This document shows positions 9,703-20,047 of a stretch of DNA of 29,656 nt, piece by piece; position 1 is the stretch's first letter, and each line of letters opens with the position of its first letter. The notes under the pieces are model-generated. The model saw only the letters and a program-made list of their open reading frames with translations. It searched no databases and had not been told where the DNA came from. Where the stretch lies: NCBI RefSeq assembly GCF_000388065.1, contig NW_009243181.1, positions 1 through 29,656 on the forward strand, written 5' to 3'. The stretch comes from Fonticula alba (lineage: Eukaryota; Opisthokonta; Rotosphaerida; Fonticulaceae). Both the position numbers and the translations under genes were made by a program.

Positions 9703-10133
9703 CTCTGCTAGCTATTGAAAATGCTAGTGGATTTTAAATTGATTTTATGGTCTTTTTATAGTTTACTTTCAGGGAAATTTTATGGCTATGTTTACCTTTA
9801 TTGTAAAGTTATCATAGTTCTTCATTCTTCTTGTTAATTGAGAAGGTTTTTTTAACAGTAATTTTAAGCACTTTTAACATTCTGTTAAATATTTTCCTGG
9901 GTTAGTAGCTATTTATTTGAGATTATAATTCTTCTACTTTCATGCTTAGGATTGGTAAGTTTCTGGCTTTATCTAGTATGTGCTATAACTAATAAATTAG
10001 AGATAATTTATTATTATATAGGTTCTATTCTCTATTAATTTTTATTTTATATCTGCAGGAGATTATAATCAGTCTCTTTCTATAACTAACTACATAGATA
10101 TTAATTTTCAAGTACTTTATACAGTATTTTTTA
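9703..10133. other. noncoding spacer
   Basis: About 430 AT-rich bases between the tandem duplication and the long inverted repeat. I see no ORF of plausible composition, no tRNA and no rRNA motif. With its neighbours it makes up a 1.4 kb interval without protein genes downstream of orf203. Confidence 0.5.
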
Positions 10134-10431
10134 TAGGCCCTCTAATAAGATACTAACATTAATATCCTGAGTTAATAAGTTTTATTTTAGATAAAACTTA
10201 GGTTAAATTTATATTGCAGATATTTATAGAAATTTAGAGGGCTAATACATCTTGAAACTAATTATTAGTGATACCCAAATCTGGTTCATACTAGAACGGC
10301 ATGATCAAGTGTTGGCCGAGAATAGACGATTATTCCGTAACTTTATGTAAAATTATCAGGGTTTTATAACCTAGTAGATAATTAAGTTATATACAATTAA
10401 TATTAATGTTAGTATCTTATTAGAGGGCCTA
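10134..10431. ncRNA. 32-bp perfect inverted repeat enclosing a possible structured RNA
   Basis: Positions 10134-10165 are the exact reverse complement of 10400-10431. The 234-base interior contains local hairpins, for example CGAGAATA-GACGAT-TATTCCG near 10317-10339 and GTTC-ATACTA-GAAC near 10282-10295, and is less AT-biased near 10270-10340 than its surroundings. On either strand it would fold into one long closing stem with a structured domain. It does not show the signatures I know for group I or II introns or RNase P RNA. A faint resemblance to 5S rRNA loop C is noted but not accepted. Confidence 0.5.
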
Positions 10432-10553
10432 ATTTATCTAAAATCTTAGGGTAAAATACTTGTATTTAGCCCTACTGTAAAATACTATGGAAATATTATA
10501 GCAAAATTAATATTAATTTGGCCAAAGGCTGTTAACTTAATTATTTTGTGTTT

Positions 10554-12784
<2,231 letters not shown>

Positions 12785-12817
12785 TTATGATTTGTTTATA
12801 GTATATTGGTTGTTTAT

Positions 12818-12890
12818 GGCGGACTATAGGATTCGAACCCATGACCAACAGAATCACAATCTGGTGCTCTACCAACTGAGCTAAGCCCGC
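12818..12890 (-). tRNA. trnH: tRNA-His (GTG)
   Basis: Full cloverleaf: acceptor GCGGGCT/AGTCCGC, D-stem GCTC/GAGC, anticodon loop TTGTGAT, T-arm ATGGG-TTCGAAT-CCTAT. It lies immediately upstream of cox1 on the same strand. Confidence 0.97.
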
Positions 12891-12901
12891 ATAATTTTAG
12901 T

Positions 12902-12973
12902 TTGAGAAAATGGGATTCGAACCCATGCGTCATGAAATCAAAATCCATTGCCTTACCACTTGGCTATTCCTCA
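12902..12973 (-). tRNA. trnQ: tRNA-Gln (TTG)
   Basis: Cloverleaf with acceptor TGAGGAA/TTTCTCA, a three-pair D-stem GCC/GGC, anticodon loop TTTTGAT, T-arm ATGGG-TTCGAAT-CCCAT and discriminator A. Confidence 0.95.
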
Positions 12974-13020
12974 ATGGAGTTTCCTCCTTATATTTTGTTA
13001 ATATTAGTTCTTAAATTTAG

Positions 13021-13173
13021 TTAATTTTTATTAGAATTAGATAAAACTTCTCTAACTAATGATACTTTTTCCATATTAACACAATATGAATATATCATGT
13101 TATAACTAATTGTAAAAAATACACAAAACATAAAAGAAAGATTAAAAAAAGTTAATAAATCTACTTGTGGCAT
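13021..13173 (-). CDS. atp8: ATP synthase subunit 8, very short
   Basis: A 50-codon ORF in the gap between tRNA-Gln and tRNA-Tyr. It begins MPQVDLLTFF, the hallmark start of mitochondrial ATP8 (MPQLD..TFF), continues with one hydrophobic segment (residues about 9-30) and ends in a short hydrophilic tail with a basic residue and several Asn. Atp8 is a membrane subunit of the Fo part of complex V. ATG at 13173, stop TAA at 13021. Many protist and plant homologues exceed 100 residues, so this one is strongly reduced, near animal size. The identification rests mainly on the first ten residues and topology. Confidence 0.85.
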   Translation of the reverse strand: MPQVDLLTFFNLSFMFCVFFTISYNMIYSYCVNMEKVSLVREVLSNSNKN

Positions 13174-13229
13174 AAAATATAATATATAATGGCTATATTA
13201 TCTGGAAGATTATTAATATATTATCTATT

Positions 13230-13312
13230 TGAGGGCGATGGGATTCGAACCCATGCTCACATTCGTGGATAGATTTACAGTCTATTGCTTTAAACCGCTC
13301 AGCCACACCCTC
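13230..13312 (-). tRNA. trnY: tRNA-Tyr (GTA), long variable arm
   Basis: Acceptor GAGGGTG/CGCCCTC, anticodon loop CTGTAAA, a type II variable arm of bacterial style, and T-arm ATGGG-TTCGAAT-CCCAT. Confidence 0.97.
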
Positions 13313-13314
13313 AA

Positions 13315-13386
13315 TGAGTTTAACAGGACTCGAACCTGCGACCAACGGATTAAAAGTCCGCTGCTCTACCACTGAGCTATAAACTC
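13315..13386 (-). tRNA. trnK: tRNA-Lys (TTT)
   Basis: Acceptor GAGTTTA/TTAAACTC region, D-arm GCTCAGTGGTAGAGC, anticodon loop CTTTTAA, T-arm GCAGG-TTCGAGT-CCTGT. Its acceptor and D-arm are the apparent source of the anticodon-less element at the end of ccmF (4473-4529). Confidence 0.97.
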
Positions 13387-13506
13387 TTATTTATAAAGTT
13401 AAATAACCCCCATTCAGTCTAATTTATTTTACTATTCCTTTACGATCTAGTGTCGAACAGATTTAAGCTTCTAATATAATAGCATTTATTTAGGCTATAA
13501 CGTAGG

Positions 13507-13555
13507 AATTTCCTAATCCTGAAGAGATTGTCGTATCTTGCCCTGTTAGGAAATT
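13507..13555. other. stem-loop between divergent tRNA groups
   Basis: AATTTCCTAA (13507-13516) pairs perfectly with TTAGGAAATT (13546-13555) around a 29-base loop. It sits in the 196-base gap between minus-strand tRNA-Lys and plus-strand tRNA-Leu, where transcription direction changes. No gene is seen in the gap. Confidence 0.5.
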
Positions 13556-13582
13556 ATTAGTTATGTTGTTATTCAAAAAATA

Positions 13583-13667
13583 GCCCGCTTGGTGGAACTG
13601 GCAGACACGACAGACTTAAAATCTGTTTTCAGTTTATGAAGTATTGGTTCGAGTCCAATAGTGGGTA
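13583..13667 (+). tRNA. trnL: tRNA-Leu (TAA)
   Basis: Type II tRNA: acceptor GCCCGCT/AGTGGGT, D-arm with TGGCAGAC, anticodon loop TTAAAAT (anticodon TAA), a long variable arm and T-arm ATTGG-TTCGAGT-CCAAT. Confidence 0.96.
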
Positions 13668-13669
13668 TT

Positions 13670-13741
13670 GGGCTTATAGTTTAGTGGTAAAACGTTCCAC
13701 TCATGATGGATACTACGTGGGTTCGATTCCTACTAAGCCCA
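13670..13741 (+). tRNA. trnI: tRNA with CAT anticodon, probably tRNA-Ile (lysidine type)
   Basis: Cloverleaf with acceptor GGGCTTA/TAAGCCC, anticodon loop CTCATGA, T-arm GTGGG-TTCGATT-CCTAC. The 5' end GGGCTTATAGTTTA and the 3' end TCCTACTAAGCC closely match what I recall of plant mitochondrial tRNA-Ile(CAU), whose C34 is modified to lysidine to read AUA. This is the basis for calling Ile rather than Met. Three CAT tRNAs occur in the window. Confidence 0.8.
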
Positions 13742-13768
13742 ATGCTCCCGATCTTTTGATCGTAGCAT
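13742..13768. other. strong hairpin after tRNA-Ile(CAT)
   Basis: ATGCT (13742-13746) with AGCAT (13764-13768), and CGATC (13749-13753) with GATCG (13758-13762) around a TTTT loop. It could be a 3' trailer or stability structure. Confidence 0.45.
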
Positions 13769-14061
13769 ACCACTATGATAGTTTATGGATGTATCTTTCG
13801 CACACACACATGCTCAGATATTACCTATCTCTTAATATTGCTTTTAGGCCACACAATATAATTTATATTTCATTTTTTTAAATGAGATTTGTTTTTTAAG
13901 TATTTATATTATAGTTTGTTTTAATTATAAAATTTTTTTTTATGAAAAATATTTTATTTGTGTATGTTCCAGCTAGTGAGACACTAGTGTGGGTTGTTAG
14001 TGATTAATTCAGTTGTGGATCAAAATTTAGATTTAGTTATTTTACTATTAGATTTATATTT
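13769..14061. other. short noncoding spacer before cassette A
   Basis: About 290 AT-rich bases without a recognisable gene. The first 110 bases are open in one plus-strand frame, but that frame runs through two tRNA genes and is a chance reading. Confidence 0.5.
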
Positions 14062-14940
14062 ATGTATAATAGGTTAGATTTAATGGAGTTAAAAGCCTTA
14101 TATGAAAACATGATAGCCCCGATTTTATCTATTATTTTATTTATAGTTAAATTTTTGATGTATATAATTGGAATAATTTATATATCTAAAATACAACCAG
14201 TTTATATATCTGAAGTTTCATCGGACTATAATAATAAGTATTATTATTATGTTATTATTGTGATTTTTATTTTGGTTGTATATGGTTTGATAAAGATTTT
14301 GGGGTATTTTAAACCAGGTCTTTTTAGTATGAGGGGGTTTGTTTTTCCTTCTGCTTATTTGGGGGCTTATAATCTGATTATTTTTTTAGCTGGTAGGTTT
14401 TTCTCTAGGTTTTTTATTAGGTTGCTGTCTTCTTTGGTTTGGGGTCATGGTCTGACGGGTTATTATGCTTTTAGGGTAATTTTGGCTTTGTTTCCTTTTG
14501 TTTTTTTGGTTTGTTTTTTTAATTTTATTAATTTTGGGGGTTCGTTGGGTTATTTGTCAGTATTAGTGCCTGTGGGGTTTGTTATTTGGATTTTTAAATG
14601 TTTTTTATATTCATTTAAAAAGTTTGTTTTAACTAACTTGGAAATGATGTCTGACTTGTTGTTTGTTTATGTGTTGGGCTCATCTCCAGAGGAGGAAGTT
14701 GCTCTTATTGACATTGAGAAGTTGAATTTTAAATTGACTTCTCTTGCTTTTACCTTAGAGTTTAGAGAGGAGGACATTCCTCAGCTAAAACAAAAGTGGC
14801 TTTTGTTTGCTAGTGGAAAGTGTTCTATTTCTTTATATGACAATTATTTTAGGTTGGTTGGCTATGTTGCTATAGCCCTTAAAATCTTGGCTTGGGCGAA
14901 TATTTGTATTATTATGATGGATATGGGGGATGTTTCGTAG
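14062..14940 (+). CDS. cassette A first gene: multi-spanning membrane protein orf292
   Basis: 292 residues with hydrophobic spans near residues 17-45, 62-83, 100-125, 138-160, 165-190 and a last one near 265-287. Between the fifth and last span lies a soluble, charged domain (about 205-260) with Glu/Asp/Lys. The same layout appears in the products at 19220-20047 and 16272-17016: N-terminal spans, a loop, a further pair, an amphipathic segment starting after SF..F, a charged domain, and a C-terminal span. The next gene overlaps its last 11 bases. Codon use in the middle is strongly G/T-rich. The family is not recognised; a membrane receptor, channel or translocation component are open guesses. 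Confidence 0.75.
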   Translation: MYNRLDLMELKALYENMIAPILSIILFIVKFLMYIIGIIYISKIQPVYISEVSSDYNNKYYYYVIIVIFILVVYGLIKILGYFKPGLFSMRGFVFPSAYLGAYNLIIFLAGRFFSRFFIRLLSSLVWGHGLTGYYAFRVILALFPFVFLVCFFNFINFGGSLGYLSVLVPVGFVIWIFKCFLYSFKKFVLTNLEMMSDLLFVYVLGSSPEEEVALIDIEKLNFKLTSLAFTLEFREEDIPQLKQKWLLFASGKCSISLYDNYFRLVGYVAIALKILAWANICIIMMDMGDVS

Positions 14941-15346
14941 GTTTAGTTCTAATATTTTTAATGTAAGTTCCCCAAGAATGTATTATCATGCTGTAAAATT
15001 AGATTGGGATAAGATACCCAAGTATAAAAGTCAGCTTTCTGATCTGGGGGTATGCCCAAAGCATCTTTTAATAGTGGACGAGAATAGGACAGATGAGAAT
15101 GGTACTGTGCCTCTTATTAGTCAGGCAACTAGTAAGCCAGGTTATAGTTACGAGTCATTCTTATTAGACGAGAATAAAAATATTATTGGGGAAAACAAGC
15201 CCCAGCACCTGTTAAGATTTCAACAAAATAAAATTAGGCTTGATACGCAAGATTATAAATATATTAATAACAGTGAAGAATATTTAAATAGCCATAAAGA
15301 AAGTATAGATAACAATTTAAATATCGTTACAGATAATTCTGAGTAA
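14930..15346 (+). CDS. cassette A second gene: hydrophilic orf138
   Basis: 138 residues, starting inside the end of orf292, so the two are translationally coupled. The N-terminus (MFRRFSSNIFNV) resembles that of the second gene in cassettes B (MKGDLIKHVFNL) and D (MRKKLVIEFFNL). Around residues 36-50, DLGVCPKHLLIV resembles SLGLRSSHILAV of cassette B. The C-terminal half is acidic and Asn-rich. No membrane span is evident. It is followed by two hairpins and a chimeric tRNA. The function is unknown. Confidence 0.7.
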   Translation: MFRRFSSNIFNVSSPRMYYHAVKLDWDKIPKYKSQLSDLGVCPKHLLIVDENRTDENGTVPLISQATSKPGYSYESFLLDENKNIIGENKPQHLLRFQQNKIRLDTQDYKYINNSEEYLNSHKESIDNNLNIVTDNSE

Positions 15347-15359
15347 ATAACTATAAGGG

Positions 15360-15411
15360 ATAATCCCCAAGGGGATTATTCACAAACATAAAAACAAATA
15401 TTATATTTGTT
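15360..15411 (+). terminator. two hairpins after cassette A
   Basis: ATAATCCCC (15360-15368) pairs with GGGGATTAT (15371-15379) around AA, and AACAAATA (15393-15400) pairs with TATTTGTT (15404-15411) around TTA. They fill the 69 bases between orf138 and the tRNA-like gene. They may protect or define the mRNA 3' end. Confidence 0.55.
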
Positions 15412-15414
15412 TTA

Positions 15415-15488
15415 GAGAATGTAGCTCAACTGGATAGAGCGATAGCCCTCTTAGCTATAGGTCATGGGTTCGAGTCCCATCATTCTCG
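15415..15488 (+). tRNA. chimeric tRNA, nominal tRNA-Arg (TCT)
   Basis: Folds as a complete cloverleaf: acceptor GAGAATG/CATTCTC, D-stem GCTC/GAGC, anticodon stem ATAGC/GCTAT, T-arm ATGGG-TTCGAGT-CCCAT, discriminator G. The D-arm, anticodon stem and variable loop match tRNA-Arg(TCT) at 26369-26442, while the acceptor and T-arm match tRNA-Asp at 26128-26201. The anticodon loop is CCTCTTA: nominal anticodon TCT, but C at position 33 (normally T) and T at 37 (normally a purine). It may be a processing signal rather than a decoder, or the loop may be RNA-edited. Confidence 0.75.
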
Positions 15489-16203
15489 TTTTTATATATT
15501 TTATAGTTCTTTTATGTATATTATAAATTGCGTTGTATTTTTAATTGTTATATTAACAGTTAGTACATTTATGTTTTAAAACTAATTATTTAGTAGATGT
15601 TTAGGTGGTCTTTTATGATCTTTAATGCTATTTAATTCGTGTTTTGTTTTTTATTTTATGTTATTTCTTATATTTTAATTTTAGCTATTTTTAGGTGTGT
15701 ATTTTGATTATATAATTATTTGGGTTTTTTTTATATAAGGGGGTGTGTACAAGAGTATAAATCTATTAGCTGTATGTTTACTATAGAAGATATCATACAT
15801 TTATAAAAACTAATGGTATTTAATTAAATGATAGTTTTTATGGTTGTTTTGTCTGTTGATGTACTTTTCTTAAGTTTGTTTTTATGGTTTATGTTGTTAT
15901 ATTACTATCTGTTCTTTTGTTGAATCTGAATTTGTAGGGGGTTTATTATCTTGTTGGGTTTAATTGTCATAGTTCGTTGATTTAGTTTGTTATTTGCTGA
16001 GTTTGTTATCTGATAGCTTTTGTTTTGTTCAAGTATATTTTTCTATCTATGTCTTTGTACGTAGAGGTTACTTAGTTGGTTTTGCTCTATGGTTATGTTA
16101 TTAGTTGGTTGTTATTCTTTTAGTGACTGTAACAATTGTTATAGTATAAATAAAAATTTTATATAAGTTTTATTTAAAAAGTTAAGGGGTATACTATACT
16201 ATA
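15489..16203. other. gene-free G/T-rich spacer
   Basis: About 715 bases, strongly G/T-rich on the plus strand. No tRNA, rRNA motif or plausible ORF was seen. It begins abruptly after the chimeric tRNA and runs to the decayed cassette D. Confidence 0.5.
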
Positions 16204-16263
16204 TTATTTTATTTGTAGATTTTCTTTTAAATTAAAGAATTCTATAACAAGTTTCTTTCTCAT
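16204..16263 (-). pseudogene. cassette D second gene, 19-codon remnant
   Basis: A 19-codon ORF (MRKKLVIEFFNLKENLQIK) placed just after the broken membrane-protein gene. It aligns with the first 19 residues of the cassette B second gene: Met, basic residue, L-I/V, FNL, basic residue, and a closing Lys. A stop follows and I see no continuation, so the gene is truncated or decayed. Confidence 0.5.
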
Positions 16264-16271
16264 TTTGTTTT

Positions 16272-17016
16272 TTAAAGAATTATAATTAAGGAAATAAAGC
16301 TGAATGCTAATATTCTTGTATATATAATTATATCCTGATATTTTAATAAAGTGTCTCTAGGTTTAATACTGTAAAGAGCTAGTGCTTGTTCAACTAATTG
16401 GGGGGGTATGAGTTGAATTTAGGCCGCTTTCAATCGCCGATTTAGTTAGCCCTACAATTATTTCCTTAGTAATTTGATCCTTTGCTACACGCTCGAGCTC
16501 TTGTTCATCATACACTAGTAATTCTTTTAAAGCTTTTATTTTGCTTTCTATAAAATTTTCAAAAGATATTCTTACCATCCTAATAATCCAAATAGACAAA
16601 TTAAAAGGTACTATTAATATTACATATTGTGAAGATATTAAACCTAAAAAGAATAATATTAATGCTATTAGGTTTATAATAGGTTGGGTTATATCTGTAA
16701 TAATTTTCAGTATACTTAATAGGCTAGAGCTGCTTCGGCTTAATCTTACATGCATTATAAATTTATTGTAATATTCCAGCCTATAGTAATTTCCTATTAG
16801 ATGAAATAATACTTCAATAGCATTCCTTGATGTAATTGGTAATCCTTCAGTACCGAGTTTAAACTTTACTCGTAAATATTTTACGTATATAAAATATCCT
16901 ATTAAAATAATAAGTACAAAGATGTATTTCCATTTAGAATAAACAGGTAAGTCTCCTACCATTTTAGCAGTATGAAATGGTAGATATATTAATTGTATAA
17001 TATAAATAAATATCAC
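16272..17016 (-). pseudogene. cassette D first gene: membrane protein broken by a frameshift
   Basis: The open frame from 17016 to 16390 encodes 208 residues homologous to orf275 at 19220-20047. YIIQLIYLPFHTAKMV is identical in both, followed by YSKWKYI and ILIGY, and later by SF..F[VI] and LVYDE-like motifs. The frame then ends within a few codons after a run of seven Gs on the plus strand (16400-16406). One base out of frame, 16400 down to the stop at 16272-16274 continues the homology (LVEQALALYSIK against LVEKLLMLYKFK) and supplies the missing C-terminal membrane span. This can be a real pseudogene, slippage or frameshifting at the homopolymer, or a sequencing error. Confidence 0.75.
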
Positions 17017-18382
17017 AACTACACAACATATTTAAATATAATATAATACCCCCCATTATTAACCCCTTATATATAATATTCAAGAACTCCCCTATAACAT
17101 AGGTATAAAGTAGGTACATTACTAATACATAATAAATACTAGATTTATACTAACCAAGATATTTTTACTTAAGCAGGACAGATGCATAAAACATGCACAT
17201 AATATTTAATATACGCACAAACCAACAAAACAGCCCTATAACAAACCCCACCTCAATTAATTTAAACTAAGCTACAATAATATAAAAGGAAGAATCAACT
17301 AGAACCCATAATATATACTTACTTTATAACTTACACTAGTATATTTATAAGAGACACCTAAAACACTATAAGTTATAAGTTTTATACTAAAATATAATAT
17401 ATTAACAGCATAGAAATATACTCGTATATATTATGGGCAGATTACCTGCAGAACAAATATCTAAATAAAAATAGACAGGCATAAATTAAGCTATAGATTA
17501 CAGTGAAGATGCCTATCACATAATATATACTACCAGAAATGTTTACACCTATTAATTTATAACACATAAACCCCCCCCACTAAACCAGTGTTATAGGCAC
17601 CTATCCTAATACCATATTCATAAAATACTAAAATTAGTATATTTCACCAGAGGATTCTAACTCACACAAATCATTTCTTTTACCGATAAAAGCCAGATTT
17701 AATATTCATATTTTCAAGAAAGGTTTAAGGTATTTACAGTAATGCTATATTATATACACTCAAATTAAATCACTTGAGTTTATATAAACCTAAATATATT
17801 TAACTATACTGGAAAATACATACACTATAATCTGAATTTCATAAGCCAGTAGTTCTAACAGTAACAGAGCTTAGTTAAGATTATAAAGTACTTTAGATTA
17901 CCCTCAGCCAACAAACCTTTATAGAGATGTAACCATACAGCTACTAACTTCTAACCTTTAGAAGTTATTGCCATACTCACCCTGGTAGAACACCAGCTTG
18001 TCACCAATACTAGGAATTATATAAAATAACCACTTGTTCTTCGTTACAAGCCCAACCGTATTTTAATACATAATATAACCTAATAATAGGTATATTATAA
18101 ATAAACTCAATATACTACTAACAGAATAAAACAACAAGAAATATAGACACAAAGCCAAAAACAACACTAAAACTACCATAATAGCCAATAAACATTATTA
18201 TATTAGGCCCAATACAACACTAAACTTATAATACCCCCTATTAATTAAATAAACACTAAAGCATTACTAAACTACTACTGATTTAACACTAAAACTTATA
18301 AATTAAAACAACCAAAACAAGACAATATAAAACATTCTAATATTTATTTTTTTAATCATAAACAAAGCCGACCCAAGAGGAG
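17017..18382. other. gene-free spacer, G/T-rich on the minus strand
   Basis: About 1.37 kb of AT-rich sequence, with A and C dominating the plus strand. Runs of C and scattered short palindromes occur. No tRNA, rRNA motif or convincing ORF was found on either strand. A structured RNA in the more complex part near 17850-18060 cannot be excluded. Confidence 0.5.
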
Positions 18383-18397
18383 CCTAACCCATAAGCA
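18383..18397 (-). promoter_or_regulatory. repeated motif TGCTTATGGGTTAGG, candidate promoter or processing site
   Basis: On the minus strand this 15-mer occurs here and exactly again at 27663-27677. Similarity extends about 30 bases upstream, for example TTTATAATGGGATATATGC against TTTATGGTTAAGCATGTGC. Here it lies 22 bases downstream of element R3 at the start of a long minus-strand G/T-rich zone. The role is unknown. Confidence 0.4.
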
Positions 18398-18418
18398 TAT
18401 ATCCCATTATAAAGCGAT

Positions 18419-18474
18419 CAGAGAATAGGATTCGAACCCATTCGTAGGTATTTACCTACTCTTCCAGACCCTGT
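18419..18474 (-). repeat. tRNA-like element R3 (compact)
   Basis: Minus strand: outer stem CAGGG/CTCTG, a short single strand, a variable-arm-like hairpin GTAGGT-ACCTAC (18445-18460), and T-arm ATGGG-TTCGAAT-CCTAT. It shares the order and loop sequences of R1 and R2 but has compensatory changes in both stems. It lacks the AT-rich hairpin block. It lies downstream of cassette B, after a separate terminator-like hairpin. Confidence 0.7.
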
Positions 18475-18493
18475 AAAAACTTTATAAATAAAG

Positions 18494-18516
18494 AAACCCC
18501 ATTTTCAATAGGGTTT
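18494..18516 (-). terminator. terminator-like hairpin after cassette B
   Basis: A ten-pair stem AAACCCTATT/AATGGGGTTT (one G-T pair) with a GAA loop on the minus strand, followed by TCTTTATTT. It lies about 90 bases after orf202 and just before element R3. Confidence 0.6.
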
Positions 18517-18607
18517 TTTAGTGATTCTACAAAATTAGAAGTACTGGCTTATCCATTAATAACTATATTAACAATTTTGAGTAATTCTTGTTAGATCATA
18601 ATAAATT

Positions 18608-19216
18608 TTAATCAATAAAAATATTGTCCTCATCCTCTTTATTATAAGATGGGGGATATTGTGCAGAAGCTGATTCTTTATTAATAATTTTATCCAAAAA
18701 AACTTTTAATTCAATCAATGAGGCTACAGAGCCATGATCGGAAGTAATAAGTTCGCCTCTTTTATACGATATAAACAAACTTATTAGTAAAAGGATGTCC
18801 TTATCCTCTAATATTATTGAGGATGCATGCTCCTTGAAGTAATTAATAATTTTTTCCTCATTAATTTCTAAAAATTTATTATTATTTTTAGAGGATAAGA
18901 ACGTTAATTCTTTATTATCTATTTTTACTAGCTCTTTGGAGAGTACTATGTGCTGAGCCTTATTATCGTTATTAATGTTCCTCATCGATAATAATAAGCT
19001 TGATTTTCCAAGAGGTTGAGTGCTAGTGTAATTTGCTATTATTAAGGATTTTTCTTCTTCTTTTGTTTCTAACACTGCTAAAATGTGCGAGGATCTTAGG
19101 CCTAAGCTGGCACTGACCTGATCTCGGAGGCTTGTACTAGTAGTACTAAGTACTGCATTCTTTAAATGAAAACCACCTCTTAAATTAAAAACGTGCTTTA
19201 TTAGGTCCCCCTTCAT
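18608..19216 (-). CDS. cassette B second gene: hydrophilic orf202
   Basis: 202 residues, starting three bases after the stop of orf275 (TAA AAA ATG), so the pair is co-translated. N-terminus MKGDLIKHVFNLRGGFHLKN; then a SLGLRSSHILAV motif near residue 37-48 shared in pattern with the cassette A partner; then a Lys/Glu/Asn-rich middle; a short hydrophobic helix (DILLLISLFISY, about 139-150); and a helical segment ending in LDKIINKE. The tail is acidic with a Pro pair. No known domain is recognised. It may be a soluble or peripheral partner of the membrane protein. Confidence 0.7.
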   Translation of the reverse strand: MKGDLIKHVFNLRGGFHLKNAVLSTTSTSLRDQVSASLGLRSSHILAVLETKEEEKSLIIANYTSTQPLGKSSLLLSMRNINNDNKAQHIVLSKELVKIDNKELTFLSSKNNNKFLEINEEKIINYFKEHASSIILEDKDILLLISLFISYKRGELITSDHGSVASLIELKVFLDKIINKESASAQYPPSYNKEDEDNIFID

Positions 19217-19219
19217 TTT

Positions 19220-20047
19220 TTATGTAAACAGGACAAAACATAAGAATATCCACATAAAAACTCTAGCATAAAATAATTGCTCGAAAAACGAGTTTGAATA
19301 TTGTGAACCTTTAAATTTATAGAGCATAAGTAGTTTTTCTACAAGGTCGGACACTTGGTTCATAGTAACGCCACCCTCATGAGCTTCTTTCGTTAACTTG
19401 ACTACTATTAATTTACTGCTCTCATTGATGGCTATTCGTTTGATTTCAGCCTCATCATAAAGCATCAAACTCTTTAAAATTCCGATATAAGTTTCTACAA
19501 AAGTATCAAATGAAATATACCAGATTCTGATAACCCAAAGGCAAAAGTTTATGGGGATAATAATTAGCATGTAGCTCGTGCTAATTTGCCCTATCACAAA
19601 TAAGAATATTAATAGAAGATTTACCATTGGATGTATAGCCCCTATATAAAATATAAATAAGTTCATGACATAGGTACCTTTACGCCATTTTTCAATATAA
19701 TTTAAGAATCTATTATAATATTCGTCCCTATGCTTATTTCCTACCAAATGAAAAAATACTATTAAAGCCATCTTAGCAGATATTACAGGCCCCTCTTCTG
19801 GAGAATAAACGTATTTACGAAAATATTTAATATATGTTAAATATCCTATTAAAATAAGTAGTACAAGAATATATTTCCATTTAGAATATGATGCTAAGTC
19901 CTCTACCATTTTAGCAGTATGAAAAGGTAGATATATTAATTGTATAATATAAATAGTTAATGGGATTGTAATTGGAGTCAATGACACTGTATAGTAGAGA
20001 GGATCCTTTTTAAACTCTGTAAATATTGCCATACACTTAATTTTCAT
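19220..20047 (-). CDS. cassette B first gene: membrane protein orf275
   Basis: 275 residues. Hydrophobic spans lie near residues 17-37, 57-73, 125-147, 152-175 and a C-terminal one near 255-275. A charged, helical domain (about 180-250) lies between the last two, with YDEAEIKRI and QVSDLVEKLLMLY. The N-terminal 100 residues are close to those of the broken copy D. Topology matches orf292 of cassette A. The start at 20047 (MKIKCMAIF) could alternatively be the ATG at residue 6. I recognise no family, and the function is unknown. Confidence 0.75.
   Translation of the reverse strand: MKIKCMAIFTEFKKDPLYYTVSLTPITIPLTIYIIQLIYLPFHTAKMVEDLASYSKWKYILVLLILIGYLTYIKYFRKYVYSPEEGPVISAKMALIVFFHLVGNKHRDEYYNRFLNYIEKWRKGTYVMNLFIFYIGAIHPMVNLLLIFLFVIGQISTSYMLIIIPINFCLWVIRIWYISFDTFVETYIGILKSLMLYDEAEIKRIAINESSKLIVVKLTKEAHEGGVTMNQVSDLVEKLLMLYKFKGSQYSNSFFEQLFYARVFMWIFLCFVLFT

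Noticed and set aside
10250-10345. Possible 5S rRNA on either strand
   Set aside because: Similarity is limited to a loop C-like phrase; I could not form helices I, II and III consistently. A covariance search is needed.
13636-13881. Plus-strand frame 13636-13881
   Set aside because: Its first third is the sequence of tRNA-Leu and tRNA-Ile read as protein.
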